Positions 1-8,548 of a stretch of DNA of 64,000 nt are shown here, one piece after another. Both the position numbers and the translations under genes were made by a program. How positions within the stretch are numbered: the first letter of the stretch is position 1; each line of letters opens with the position of its first letter. Origin of the DNA: Varanus komodoensis. Lineage: Eukaryota; Chordata; Lepidosauria; Squamata; Varanidae. The stretch spans positions 79,138,468 to 79,202,467 of the forward strand of contig NW_025335268.1 of NCBI RefSeq assembly GCF_004798865.1. The letters are read 5' to 3'. The notes below the pieces were generated by a model, which was given only the letters and a program-made list of their open reading frames with translations, was not told the DNA's origin and made no database searches.

Positions 1-2074
1 GGAGGAGAAAGAGAAGGAAGAAGAAGTTGCCCTGGCCAGATCATATGTTTTAACAATTAAAATGATGTTTAAATAAAAAGGTCTTTACCTGGCGCCGAAA
101 AACCAGTAATGACGGTGCCATCATGCATAAATACAAATCTGAGAACCAACATTTCAAAAAATTTTGCCTTACAATGTTAAGCCAAAGGCTAACTTTAAAA
201 GGCTAATTAATTGACCTGCTTGGGCTTCTGCATTTTAGAAAAAGGCAAATGTGTTAGTTCACATGCAAGATGCTTTCTAAGTATAATTGAGAGCTTTCTT
301 TCAATAGGTGTCATATTCTTTAACCACATTTTCCATTTATTTACTTACTTATTTTCTTTTCTATGGCTAATAGACAGACTCCCCATGCTAAAGAAAAGTA
401 GACCTTTTCAACCCCAAGTATGCCAGTCTGGATGAAATAGAGCTAATTGTAAAAACCGTAACAGTACCGACTTTCCAGAAAGAAGGTATTTTTATAATTT
501 GTCCACAAATCCTCCATATCCTGTACCAGATCTTCAGCTATACTGATTCTCTGGTGCTTCAATAATGGGATGAAAACTCCAAAAAGTCTCTCCTTACCAT
601 CAAGACAAAACTTAAGTAATAGATTGAAAGATGAACTATAAAAAGTCTCTTTAAATTATTTCCACTATTAAAAAAACCCAGATCAAGTAATCCCACTAGT
701 CTCTTTAAGAAAACTTGAGAAATGTTATTCCTCTGGTAAAGAGTATATTTGTTGATTATCAGCATAAATTTATCGCATTGCAGTTTGTATCAGTAGTTTC
801 CTTTCTGACAGCTGACCTTCCTATTCTTTTCTGTTTTCATAAGAGGCCACACTGGGGGCCCTATTACCTCAGATGAAGACTGTAAGAGTGGCATCCTAGG
901 TGGGGTGCAGTCCAAACAAAAGCGAAGGCAGGGACAGAGCTGCATACATGTGTGCATGCATGTGCAAGCACATACAATGGGACTTCAACCTGGTAATCGT
1001 GTATAAATGGGCCTTAGAACACGATCCTATGCATGTTTAGTCAGAGAAAAAAAAACTCTCAGCATGGCTGGATGGGGAATGCTGGAACTGTAGAATGCTT
1101 GAAGTTCTGTCTAAAGATGCATATGAGTGTACCCTGCGTCTATCACCCTTGAGTTGCGGTTTTTGCCACCCGAGAGCTACACATGTTTTCCTGTGCATAA
1201 GGTCGATTGGACAGAGACAGACATGCTTTCTTATGCACAACTGTGGTGCAACCTGAACCCAGTGGGGCTTGCCTGCAAAGAGATTTTTGTTCTGCCTGTG
1301 CTAGAGGAAGGACTGCATATCCCTCCATGTACTGGGGCAATGCCTCCTTGATGAAGTTGCAGCCCACCCATGACAGACAGGAGCAGCCCCTAAGTAGTCT
1401 TTCTTGTTTGGGGACAGAGGTGGAATGTGTGGTTGGTGGTTGCAAGAGCTAGTAATGGCAGGATGGGCACTTCTTTGTCTGAGCAAAGAAAGCCTGGAAG
1501 GAGTTGTGAGCAGAGAGAGGAAGGGAGCAGCAGCAGCCCGGTCCTTCTGTGTGACTGCAGAGCCTGAAGAAGAGAAGGAATGTCTGTAGAGTTGTGCTGG
1601 GAGCAAAGAGAAAGTGCAAACTACTACTTCTTGTTCCTGCTTCCCAACTTCACCCTAGATGAAAACAAAGTCACTAGCTCAAGCCTTAGGAGCAGGCTAA
1701 TCAGCTTCCACCACAGCACTAGTGTACCTTGAAGGACCTCCAACACAAGGTAGATCTTAGGTATCCTTCTGAAGATCACACCTGGCTAGCCACATTGTCT
1801 CCTCCCAGTGGCATATCAGAATGGCTTGAAGGAGTTGGTGGCCTGGAATAGTCTTGGGGACAGGACTTGAATACTAGAATTCACATTTGGACCCCAATCT
1901 ACAGGTTCCCTACCTCCTGGTCTATATCTTTTTTCTTTTTTTGAAGAACCCTTTTTATTTATGGATAGCTCAGAACCTGACCTATCAAAATGTTCAGAAC
2001 CTTAATGGAGCTGAGGAGAAAAGTTAATCTCACTCCATCTATACCAGCTGTATGTGTCATTGCATATGTTTCAG
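1..2074 (+). other. ARHGAP6: ARHGAP6 intron (3' part) preceding the first visible exon
   Basis: Intronic. It holds a fragment of an antisense L2-type LINE near its start (separate entry) and a short piece of a dispersed motif around 1018-1040 (GATCCTATGCATGT) that recurs near 24.4 kb. The rest shows no gene. Several overlapping ORFs of 60-100 codons at 1037-1606 overlap on both strands and match nothing recognised. Confidence 0.7.
31..125 (-). repeat. L2-type LINE 3' fragment
   Basis: About 90 bp matches the interior of the better preserved copy at 63617-64000: the shared landmarks are the AAATAAAAAGGTCTTT stretch, GCCTGGCGC(C/T)GAAAA and AATGACGG(T/C)GCC. Read on the minus strand it is the end of a LINE ORF and its 3' flank. 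The L2 assignment is by the form of the tail (GCCGCCC...GGGCGG followed by AAATAAATAAA) and is an inference. Confidence 0.6.
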
Positions 2075-2270
2075 GGTGCAATGTCTGTGGACTCCATTAC
2101 TGATCTTGACGACAGCCAGTCTCGACTGCTAGAAGCTCTACAGTTATCGTTACCTGCTGAAGCGCAGAACAAGAAAGAAAAGTCCAGGGATAAAAAGTTA
2201 AGCCTCAATCCTATTTACAGGCAGGTCCCTCGGCTTGTAGACAGCTGCTGCCAGCATTTAGAGAAACATG
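2075..2270 (+). CDS. ARHGAP6: ARHGAP6 coding exon 1 of 9 in window (linker and start of RhoGAP domain)
   Basis: Acceptor TTTCAG at 2069-2074, donor GTAAGA at 2271. The exon starts in phase 0 with GGT GCA ATG and encodes [13 protein letters not shown] followed by a Lys-rich linker, then [18 protein letters not shown], the first helix of the RhoGAP fold. It ends after the first base of a Gly codon. The preceding intron is in frame for some codons and contains an upstream ATG at 2054, but homology to mammalian ARHGAP6 and the splice acceptor place the exon start at 2075. The opening residues are nearly identical to the mammalian protein. Confidence 0.97.
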
Positions 2271-2634
2271 GTAAGACAAGTGTTTTGATTTGGCAGCATA
2301 ACTTCAATGGCAGACATTAAGAGATGTAGGCATAGGTTGGATGGAGTCACACCCACTGTGGGCATTCTCATCAGCACTATAGGTTCTCCCTTACCTTCTC
2401 CTGAAATGCAGCTTCTGCACTGTGAGCCTGAGCCTCAATAAGTACTCAATGCTAAATGACCTCAGACTATTTTCTATGGAGCAGTAGCCCCTACTACCTT
2501 CCCTCTTCAATACACTTTTTATGGGGGCGAGGTGAGAAAATGGTGGAAGGGAATTTTTATTGGAAACACAGACCAGGTTCATAGAGCACAGCAACACACA
2601 CTCAAGATTGAGTTTAGGCTGAGTGTAGTTTTTT

Positions 2635-2780
2635 GCTGAATGGTAGATTGGTTGTTCTAGTTCGTATTCTAGTTAGTTCACCATGAATTAACCCACAGTT
2701 TACAACCCAACAACCATGGTTTCTCTTTATAGGTTCACGCAGCACAACTCTGCAGTTCAGCCACCACACTAAAATTATAC
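2635..2780. repeat. ACAACCCA/CATGGTT dispersed repeat (MITE-like, unclassified)
   Basis: The stretch holds AACCCACAGTTTACAACCCA and AACAACCATGGTTTC. The same words recur at 13028-13170, 13340-13415, 31282-31324 and 46590-46800, in both orientations. This suggests an old non-autonomous DNA transposon family, but ends and target duplications are not resolved. Confidence 0.45.
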
Positions 2781-3106
2781 TCAAGCTTCAGTATGAGTTG
2801 CCATATTGTGTGAATGCAGCTATAATATTGAGGGAAAGGGTAAATTACTGCAAACATTCCAGTAGATTTGCAGTTTGTCATGTTGTCAGATGTTTGTGTC
2901 ACTTCCCACTGTAAAGAGCAGATTTGAAGTCACTTAGGTATGCACAGAAATCCAAAATTAAAATAATGGAGAAAATAGAATTTTATGAACTATAATCATC
3001 ATGTCATATGGACATGAATAAACAGCATATAAAATGCAATACAATAAATACAATTGAACTGTTTTGGTTAATTTCTGGACAGGTGGGGTAAATGCTATTA
3101 GGCAAC

Positions 3107-3473
3107 TCATAGAATAGTAGAGTTGGAAGGGGCCATGAAGGCCATCGAGTCCAACCCTGCTGGTGCAGGACACCAAGTCACACTGTCCCACTCAGATGGC
3201 TGTCCAGTTTCTTTTTTAATGTCTCCAGTGTGGGAGAGCCCACCACCTCTCTAGGCAGCTGGTTCCACTATCGTATTGCTCTGACAGTGAGGAAGCTCTT
3301 CCTTATGTCCAGTCTGAATCTGGGTTGTCACAACTTTTAACTGATTATTCTGTGTCCTACACACTGACTTCAGGAAGAAGAGAGCTTGGCCTTCTTCTTT
3401 GTGACAGCCTTTGAGGTACTTATAGAGGGATATCATGGCCCCCCTCAGTCTTTTCTTCTCAAGGCTGATCAGA
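3107..3473 (-). mobile_element. CR1 LINE 3' end, antisense to ARHGAP6
   Basis: On the minus strand this is the typical CR1 terminus: AGCCTTGAGAAGAAAAG, a GGAAGAGCTTCCTCACTGTC segment, the GGCTCTCCCACACTGGAG segment, and a 3' end near CCTTCCAACTCTACTATTC, a degenerate form of the CR1 terminal repeat. It is the end of ORF2 plus 3' UTR only, 5'-truncated as is usual for CR1. CR1 elements usually make no clear target duplication and none is seen. Confidence 0.88.
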
Positions 3474-4142
3474 CACCTTGTGGTGCATCTACTTTGGCAC
3501 TTTGCCTGCTAGAATTAGCACCTAGAGTATCATTGACATAGACTGTCAGGGGTGAGCCCGAACTATAGATGTTGAGAGCAAGCATTTAAAAATTCTTACA
3601 TGAATTGTTTACATCCATGTTCACACTCTCCTCCCTCCTCCTCTGTCTAGGGGCAAAGTAACACATGAGCTGGTGCAATACCATGATGACATCTGCCCAG
3701 AACTGTTTTTCTGTACCCTTCTTTTAATCTAGAAGATACCTTAATGATGTTTATGCCCCCCCCCCACCATCAGTTTTTACACTCCCTTCAAATATCTTTG
3801 TACAAATGAGATGCATAAAAGAGGCATTATGGCCAAGACTGATCTTAGACTCCCCTCTAGTGTCACCTTTGAATAGCTGCTGCGGAACTTCTGCAAACCT
3901 ATCCTGGATCCACGGAAGTAAATGTCATTGAGAGAAGAACTAATTTCTGAAAGACATTCATATTGATTAAGGATAGAGGAGAGACTATCACCATTAAAGT
4001 GAACTCAGACAAAGTTGATAGGATTTGTGATAGCAAACCTCACACAACAAACAAGCAAAATATTATGCTGTAATAGTGATATTAATAACAGATGTATGCA
4101 TGCTTCACAAATCACAAAGTAAGTGATCTGTTGTATTTTCAG

Positions 4143-4198
4143 GTCTCCAAACCGTGGGTATATTTCGAGTTGGGAGCTCAAAAAAGAGAGTAAGACAG
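4143..4198 (+). CDS. ARHGAP6: ARHGAP6 coding exon 2 of 9 in window (arginine finger)
   Basis: A 56-bp exon with acceptor TTTTCAG ending at 4142 and donor GTGAGC at 4199. It completes the split Gly codon and encodes LQTVGIFRVGSSKKRVRQ. The Arg in GIFR (codon CGA, 4166-4168) is the arginine finger by which RhoGAP domains insert into the GTPase active site; it is intact. Ends in phase 0. Sequence identical to the mammalian protein over this exon. Confidence 0.97.
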
Positions 4199-4382
4199 GT
4201 GAGCCAAAATAACATATTAAGAACTGCACTACTTTTTGCATACTAAGAAGCTTAAATGTTAACGAACAGTGTAGGGCTGTGCTTAAACAAGTATCTGGTT
4301 ACCTGATGATGTATCTGGGAAACTAGTAATATCCGCCTAACCTTTCTATTAAATTCTATTTAAATTACATTTAAATAAAGCT

Positions 4383-4409
4383 TTATTATTATTATTATTA
4401 TTATTATTA
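4383..4409. repeat. (ATT)n microsatellite
   Basis: Nine tandem ATT units; on the minus strand this is the (AAT)n tail of the 5S-headed element. Confidence 0.95.
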
Positions 4410-4568
4410 CATTTTTATACTGCCCATAGCCAAAGCTCTCTAGGCAGTTGACAGCAATAATCATAGAATCATACACTCAAGTCACCCATCCCACTTCGGC
4501 CCAGGCCTGACCCTGCTTAGCTTCCAAGATTAGGCAGGATCAGGCACTTCAGGCCACATGGACCCTAG
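4383..4568 (-). mobile_element. 5S rRNA-headed SINE-like element with L2-type tail
   Basis: On the minus strand, 4566 down to 4481 matches vertebrate 5S rRNA for roughly positions 10-95, with an intact internal-promoter A box (GGAAGCTAAGCAGGGTC), then GGCCTGG and a C-box-like GGGATGGGTGAC. It runs into GAATCATAGAATC-type sequence, then TGCCTAGAGAGCTTTGGC and GGGCAGTATAAAAATG, the L2-type 3' end found across this window, and finishes in an (AAT)n tail at 4409-4383. Head, tail and microsatellite are arranged as in a SINE. A chance join of a 5S pseudogene and a LINE fragment is the alternative. Confidence 0.65.
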
Positions 4569-5179
4569 AGCTATGTTCCTACTTTCATCCTCCCTTTTCA
4601 GTATTTTTGTAGTAAAAATTGGCATTGCTTCAAAAGTTGCTCTCCAGTTCCCCATCGGCAATTCCAAATATCATTATCAGACAAGCCACCTGCTGGTTGT
4701 TATCAATGGTATTAACTGTGAAAGCTGGAATGAAATGCTTCTTTCTTTCCAGCAATAGGACACTCAAGCCTTTTCCTGTATTCTCTCAGCTACATTGCCT
4801 TCTGTGACTTTCTTTGAGATCAGCTTCTTTTCCGATAGTCTCTGAGTGTCTCTTTCAGCAATGCCAGATCTCTCTGCTTTTTGTTTCTCTAAAGCATGTG
4901 ATTAGATTCCTTTTCATAGTCCTAATATGCCTTCCACAATGAGGGCTTGCAGACCTCAAGAGACGAGTGCTGCAAAGAAAGAATGCAGAAGCCTTCATAA
5001 AACTACCAGCCAGTATGTCCATTTCATCAGTTTCTATTTTTTTTCTTCACAAAAGTAGGACATGACAGTTTCCAAGGGGAGGCAAAACACATAATGTTAT
5101 GTGTTGGCCTTTTCTTGAAATATAATACCATAAAGTGACTTTTCAATGTGACTGTTTTTCTTGTTTTTTTTTTTTTTAG

Positions 5180-5330
5180 TTACGTGAGGAGTTTGACCGT
5201 GGTGTGGATGTCATATTGGATGAAGAGCACAGTATTCATGATGTGGCTGCTTTATTAAAGGAATTTCTTCGTGACATGCCTGACCCACTCTTGACCAGGG
5301 AGCTTTATACTCCTTTTATCAACACTCTCT
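5180..5330 (+). CDS. ARHGAP6: ARHGAP6 coding exon 3 of 9 in window (RhoGAP core)
   Basis: Acceptor poly-T tract plus TAG at 5177-5179, donor GTAAGC at 5331. Starts in phase 0 and encodes [11 protein letters not shown], then [19 protein letters not shown], then [18 protein letters not shown]. The [17 protein letters not shown] block is a hallmark of RhoGAP domains and packs the helix that faces the GTPase. Ends after the first base of a Leu codon. Differences from mammals are conservative. Confidence 0.97.
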
Positions 5331-6218
5331 GTAAGCACTAGAACTATTTTTATTAAATCATTGCATATAGATTCCTAAGCTCACCCTGCTTTTGTGAGTT
5401 CATCTATCTGAAATACATGGAATGGATGCTTACTTCTGACCTAGACTATAGCTTAGCCTTCCCTGGCTCAACTTACTCCCCTTTAGAAGTGCAAGCTGAT
5501 GTACAACGCCCAACATTCCTGACTATTGGTTATGCTGGCTGGCGTTGATGGCAGTTGGGAGCCCAAGACATTTGAGGGACACTAGGTTTGAAAGATCTGC
5601 TATAGTTAGAGCTTGGGTCAGGCCCAACTGGAGTTGTTTGAAAATGGAACTAAACACTTGTCCAGCATTTATCACATTTATATACTTTGCACATAGTTCA
5701 TGTCAAGATGTACATGTCAGTTGACTGCAATGCGTTGATCACATGGCAATGTGATTCTCAAGATAGAAATCATAGTGCCAAACATGCCACCACCTACAGT
5801 AACACAAGAAGTGTGCTTTCATTCTAGAAGGCATTCCAAATCTGATTGTTTCCAAGATGTCCAGTCATTAAGCTGTCATACAGAAACTGGATGAACATGT
5901 GTGATTTAGAATAGCTATAAAGATCTATAGTAGAATCCTCCTCCCCCCCCCCTGCAAAAAAAAGCTGCAATAATGAGAGCAAATGTTGACCACACGGTAT
6001 CTGAAGGTGACATTCCAAGATTCCTAAAGCATTTTTCGGGATCTCATGAACTTTATTCCAGATGACCATTTATTATGTACCTATGTAATTGCAGTCTGAT
6101 GATATTGTCTGGTTGCTCCAATACCTTAAAAAAATAAAATCAACCTGCCAGGTGAAGGTAGTTTTATAACTGTGTACATTACTGTGAGCACACTCCTTAA
6201 AACACTTTTCTGTCTTAG
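5331..6218 (+). other. ARHGAP6: ARHGAP6 intron between window exons 3 and 4
   Basis: GT-AG intron of 888 bp. It has a decayed palindromic MITE (5493-5590) and a poly-C run (about 5942-5952). Nothing else is recognised. Confidence 0.85.
5493..5590. repeat. Decayed hAT-like palindromic MITE
   Basis: Core GCTGGCTGGCGTTGATGGCA followed by GTTGGGAGCCCAAGACATTTGAGGG, the half-palindrome seen in the copies at 19866 and 37583 (a block on the pattern ACTCCCATCA...TGATGG...GTTG-AGTCC). No target duplication is identifiable. Confidence 0.5.
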
Positions 6219-6367
6219 TGTTAGAACCGCACGAACAACTAAGCACCCTGCAACTTCTTATTTATCTTCTACCCCCCTGCAACTGTGACACCTTACATCG
6301 ACTCCTCCAGTTCCTTGCCACAGTAGCCAGCCATGCAGAAGACAGGATAGATCAGGACAGCCAGGAG
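6219..6367 (+). CDS. ARHGAP6: ARHGAP6 coding exon 4 of 9 in window (RhoGAP core)
   Basis: Acceptor CTGTCTTAG to 6218, donor GTAAGT at 6368. Completes a Leu codon and encodes [20 protein letters not shown], then [20 protein letters not shown] and [10 protein letters not shown]. This matches mammalian ARHGAP6 closely up to the last ten residues, where the loop before the next exon varies. The [16 protein letters not shown] helix supports the GTPase-binding face. Ends in phase 0. Confidence 0.97.
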
Positions 6368-6724
6368 GTAAGTTCAGATCATTTTTTCTGCGACTTCTCC
6401 CTGAGTGCATGAGATGTTCTGAAGATTGAAGAACTAACTACTTCTTTACACTTTGTTTGTTTGGCATCATAATTATTAACGTCATTATTATGTATTTCAT
6501 TTCTATACCACCCAATAGCTGAAGTTTTATTGGCAGTTGTCAACAACACACACAAAACATAGACCACAAATGCAATAAAATACTGCATTTTTTTAATCGT
6601 CTAATCGAAAAAACAATTTAATAGAAACTATACCTGTTAAAACAGCTCCGTAAATGCTCCCATCATGCCACATAAATACCATCTGGCACTGAAAAGATGA
6701 TGGGCTGATGGCAGACAGGTCTTA

Positions 6725-7282
6725 AAGGTAAAGGTTTCCTCTTGACGTTACGTCCAGTCATGCCTGACTCTAGAGCAGGGGTCTCAAACTCGCAGCCCGC
6801 GGGCCAATTGCCGGGATGGGCAGGGCAAGGGGGAGGGGTCCTGCGGCCTTCAAAGCGCCGGCGGCACCCGGACCGGCCTCCGGGAGCGACGCGGGATGAG
6901 CGGCCCACCACCACCGCTTGATGCAGCCCAGCCTCACCCAGACTCTACTTCCAGCGGCCCCCAGGTGAGTTTGAGACCCCTGCTCTAGAGGGTGGTGCTC
7001 ATCTCTGTTTCCTAGCCAAGGGAGCTAGCGTTTGTCCGCAGACAATCTCCGTGGTCATGTGGCCGGCATGACTAAACACCAAATTGCACGGAATGCTGTT
7101 ACCTGCCCACTGAAGTGGCATCTTTTTATCTGCTTGCATTTGCATGCTTTCGAACTGCAAGGTTGGCAGGAGTTGGGACAGAGCAACGGGAACTCACTCC
7201 GTTGTGCAGATTCGAACTGGCAACCTTTCGATCAACCAGCCTAGCAGTACAGCAGTTTAAATCACTGCACCATCTGCAGTCC
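6725..7282 (-). mobile_element. Sauria-type tRNA-derived SINE with target duplication, split by a hAT MITE
   Basis: The minus strand reads GATGGTGCAGTGATTTAAAC (A box region), AGTTCGAATCTGC (B box), a central GAAAGCATGCAAATGCAAG, the CGGCCACATGACCACGGAG segment, and ends ...AAACCTTTACCTTTA. It aligns along its length with the plus-strand copy at 56384-56718. It is flanked by 13-bp direct repeats CAGACAGGTCTTA at 6712-6724 and 7283-7295. The AGTCAGGCATGACTGGA stretch resembles the BovB-type tail by which Sauria SINEs are thought to be mobilised. A 207-bp DNA transposon sits inside it. Confidence 0.92.
6776..6982. mobile_element. hAT-type non-autonomous DNA transposon (MITE)
   Basis: Perfect 16-bp terminal inverted repeats CAGGGGTCTCAAACTC at 6776-6791 and GAGTTTGAGACCCCTG at 6967-6982. 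It is flanked by an 8-bp direct repeat CTCTAGAG at 6768-6775 and 6983-6990, which fits the hAT target pattern nTnnnnAn. The 207-bp interior is GC-rich (CAGCCCGCGGGCC and several CGGCGG-like stretches), unlike the AT-rich intron. No transposase is encoded. Confidence 0.95.
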
Positions 7283-8172
7283 CAGACAGGTCTTAGTGGA
7301 GAGGTAATGCCATCATAATCAGGGATCTAACAGCACTTGGGAAAAAATTTTTTGATGTTGATCATATTAGACCTAGATAGATTCAGGCCAGGAGAAGGTT
7401 CCATCAGATATGGTGCTCCCAAGCCACGTAAGGCTTTATAAAAACAGCCTTTTCAGTCAGGTGCTTTTCCTACTTGTACAAAGAGATGAGCAAACAGGTT
7501 GCATGTATCATCATACTGATTATTCACATTATAGTTTATTAAGCCAGACTGCCTCACTTATTACTAGGGTTGCTGCCTCGCTTATTGCTAGGTTGAAAAC
7601 ATGGACAAGGCTGTGCAAAGTTCAGTATTCTTTTAAAGAATGTTCTACTGGTCATTAAGATAGTAACATCCTTTATTTTTCAACAAGTACAAATGGCATT
7701 TTTCTCTTTCTGCATATCATGTTTGGGAGCTTTCCAGTTCAGCATTGCAAGTTTCACTAATCACTAATGCAGGAGTAGAAACTGTCCATGTCAGATTTAA
7801 TTTAAACCACATAGTTTGGGCATGAAAAGCATCTAGAAGAAAGCTATTTCAGAAACTTCTGCATGATAAATATAACAGGTAGATCAGCCTTTAAATTGTT
7901 TGAATACCAGAGTCAGTTGTGTTGCTGATCTTCAAGAATCCTTGATTAATGAATATGGCTACACTGATGACAAGCTTAGAGTGAGCAAACAATGTTGTGT
8001 TGACATACTAGGAACAAATTGGATTTTTTTTTTAATTTCTCAAATAATGCAGGATCCTAATACAGTTAGGCAAAGACATTTAGCCTAAACAGAATTTAGT
8101 CTACACAAAATACTGAGTAGCTATTTCTAGAGTTAAATGCCCTAACTTATTCTGTTTCATTCTTCTCCAAAG

Positions 8173-8352
8173 ATACCTGGAAACAAAATGACATCACTCA
8201 ACCTAGCCACTATTTTTGGACCTAACCTCTTGCACAAGCAGAAGACAACAGACAAAGAATTCACAGTTCAAAGTACAGCACGAGCTGAAGAGAGTACAGC
8301 CATTATCGCAGTTGTACAAAAGATGATAGAAAACTACGAAACACTTTTTATG
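8173..8352 (+). CDS. ARHGAP6: ARHGAP6 coding exon 5 of 9 in window (RhoGAP signature)
   Basis: Acceptor TTCTCCAAAG to 8172, donor GTATGT at 8353; 60 whole codons in phase 0. It encodes [20 protein letters not shown], then [20 protein letters not shown] and [37 protein letters not shown] is the RhoGAP signature; its conserved Asn (NLA) contacts the GTPase switch region and is present. The first two residues (IP) replace VT of mammals. Confidence 0.97.
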
Positions 8353-8500
8353 GTATGTCAATGATAGTGTAACAAGATTTTCCACTTGGTAATAAATTCA
8401 TTCCTTGGTCTATTACTGTGCAATGATCTTACCCTATGGAAGCACAGTTCTAATAGTTACAGAATTATAATAGTTCCATAATGATTCAAGATTCTTCACT

Positions 8501-8548
8501 GGAGAGGAGAGGAGAGGAGAGGAGAGGAGAGGAGAGGAGAGGAGAGGA
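8501..8548. repeat. (GGAGA)n microsatellite
   Basis: About nine pure tandem GGAGA units with one change at the right end. Confidence 0.97.

Larger units (their letters stand above)
2271..4142 (+). other. ARHGAP6: ARHGAP6 intron between window exons 1 and 2
   Basis: GT-AG intron of 1872 bp. It contains a CATGGTT-type repeat (2635-2780), an antisense CR1 3' end (3107-3473) and a poly-C run near 3757-3768. Nothing else is recognised. Confidence 0.85.
4199..5179 (+). other. ARHGAP6: ARHGAP6 intron between window exons 2 and 3
   Basis: GT-AG intron of 981 bp with a long T-rich tract just before the acceptor (5161-5177). It contains the 5S-headed element at 4383-4568; the remainder is unassigned. 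Confidence 0.85.
6497..7330 (-). repeat. L2-type LINE 3' region, interrupted by a SINE
   Basis: The left part (6497-6711) runs from ATACCACCCAATAGCTGAAG to TGGCACTGAAAAGATGATGG, matching the L2-type layout at 63617-64000. Sequence after the SINE (TTAGTGGAGAGGTAATGCC) may continue it. The copy is strongly decayed. Antisense to ARHGAP6. Confidence 0.55.
6368..8172 (+). other. ARHGAP6: ARHGAP6 intron between window exons 4 and 5
   Basis: GT-AG intron of 1805 bp. It holds a three-layer repeat nest at 6497-7330 (separate entries). From 7331 to 8172 no repeat or gene is recognised. Confidence 0.85.

Noticed and set aside
6776-6982. CpG island or promoter
   Set aside because: The GC-rich block is bounded exactly by transposon inverted repeats and target duplications, so it arrived as a MITE.
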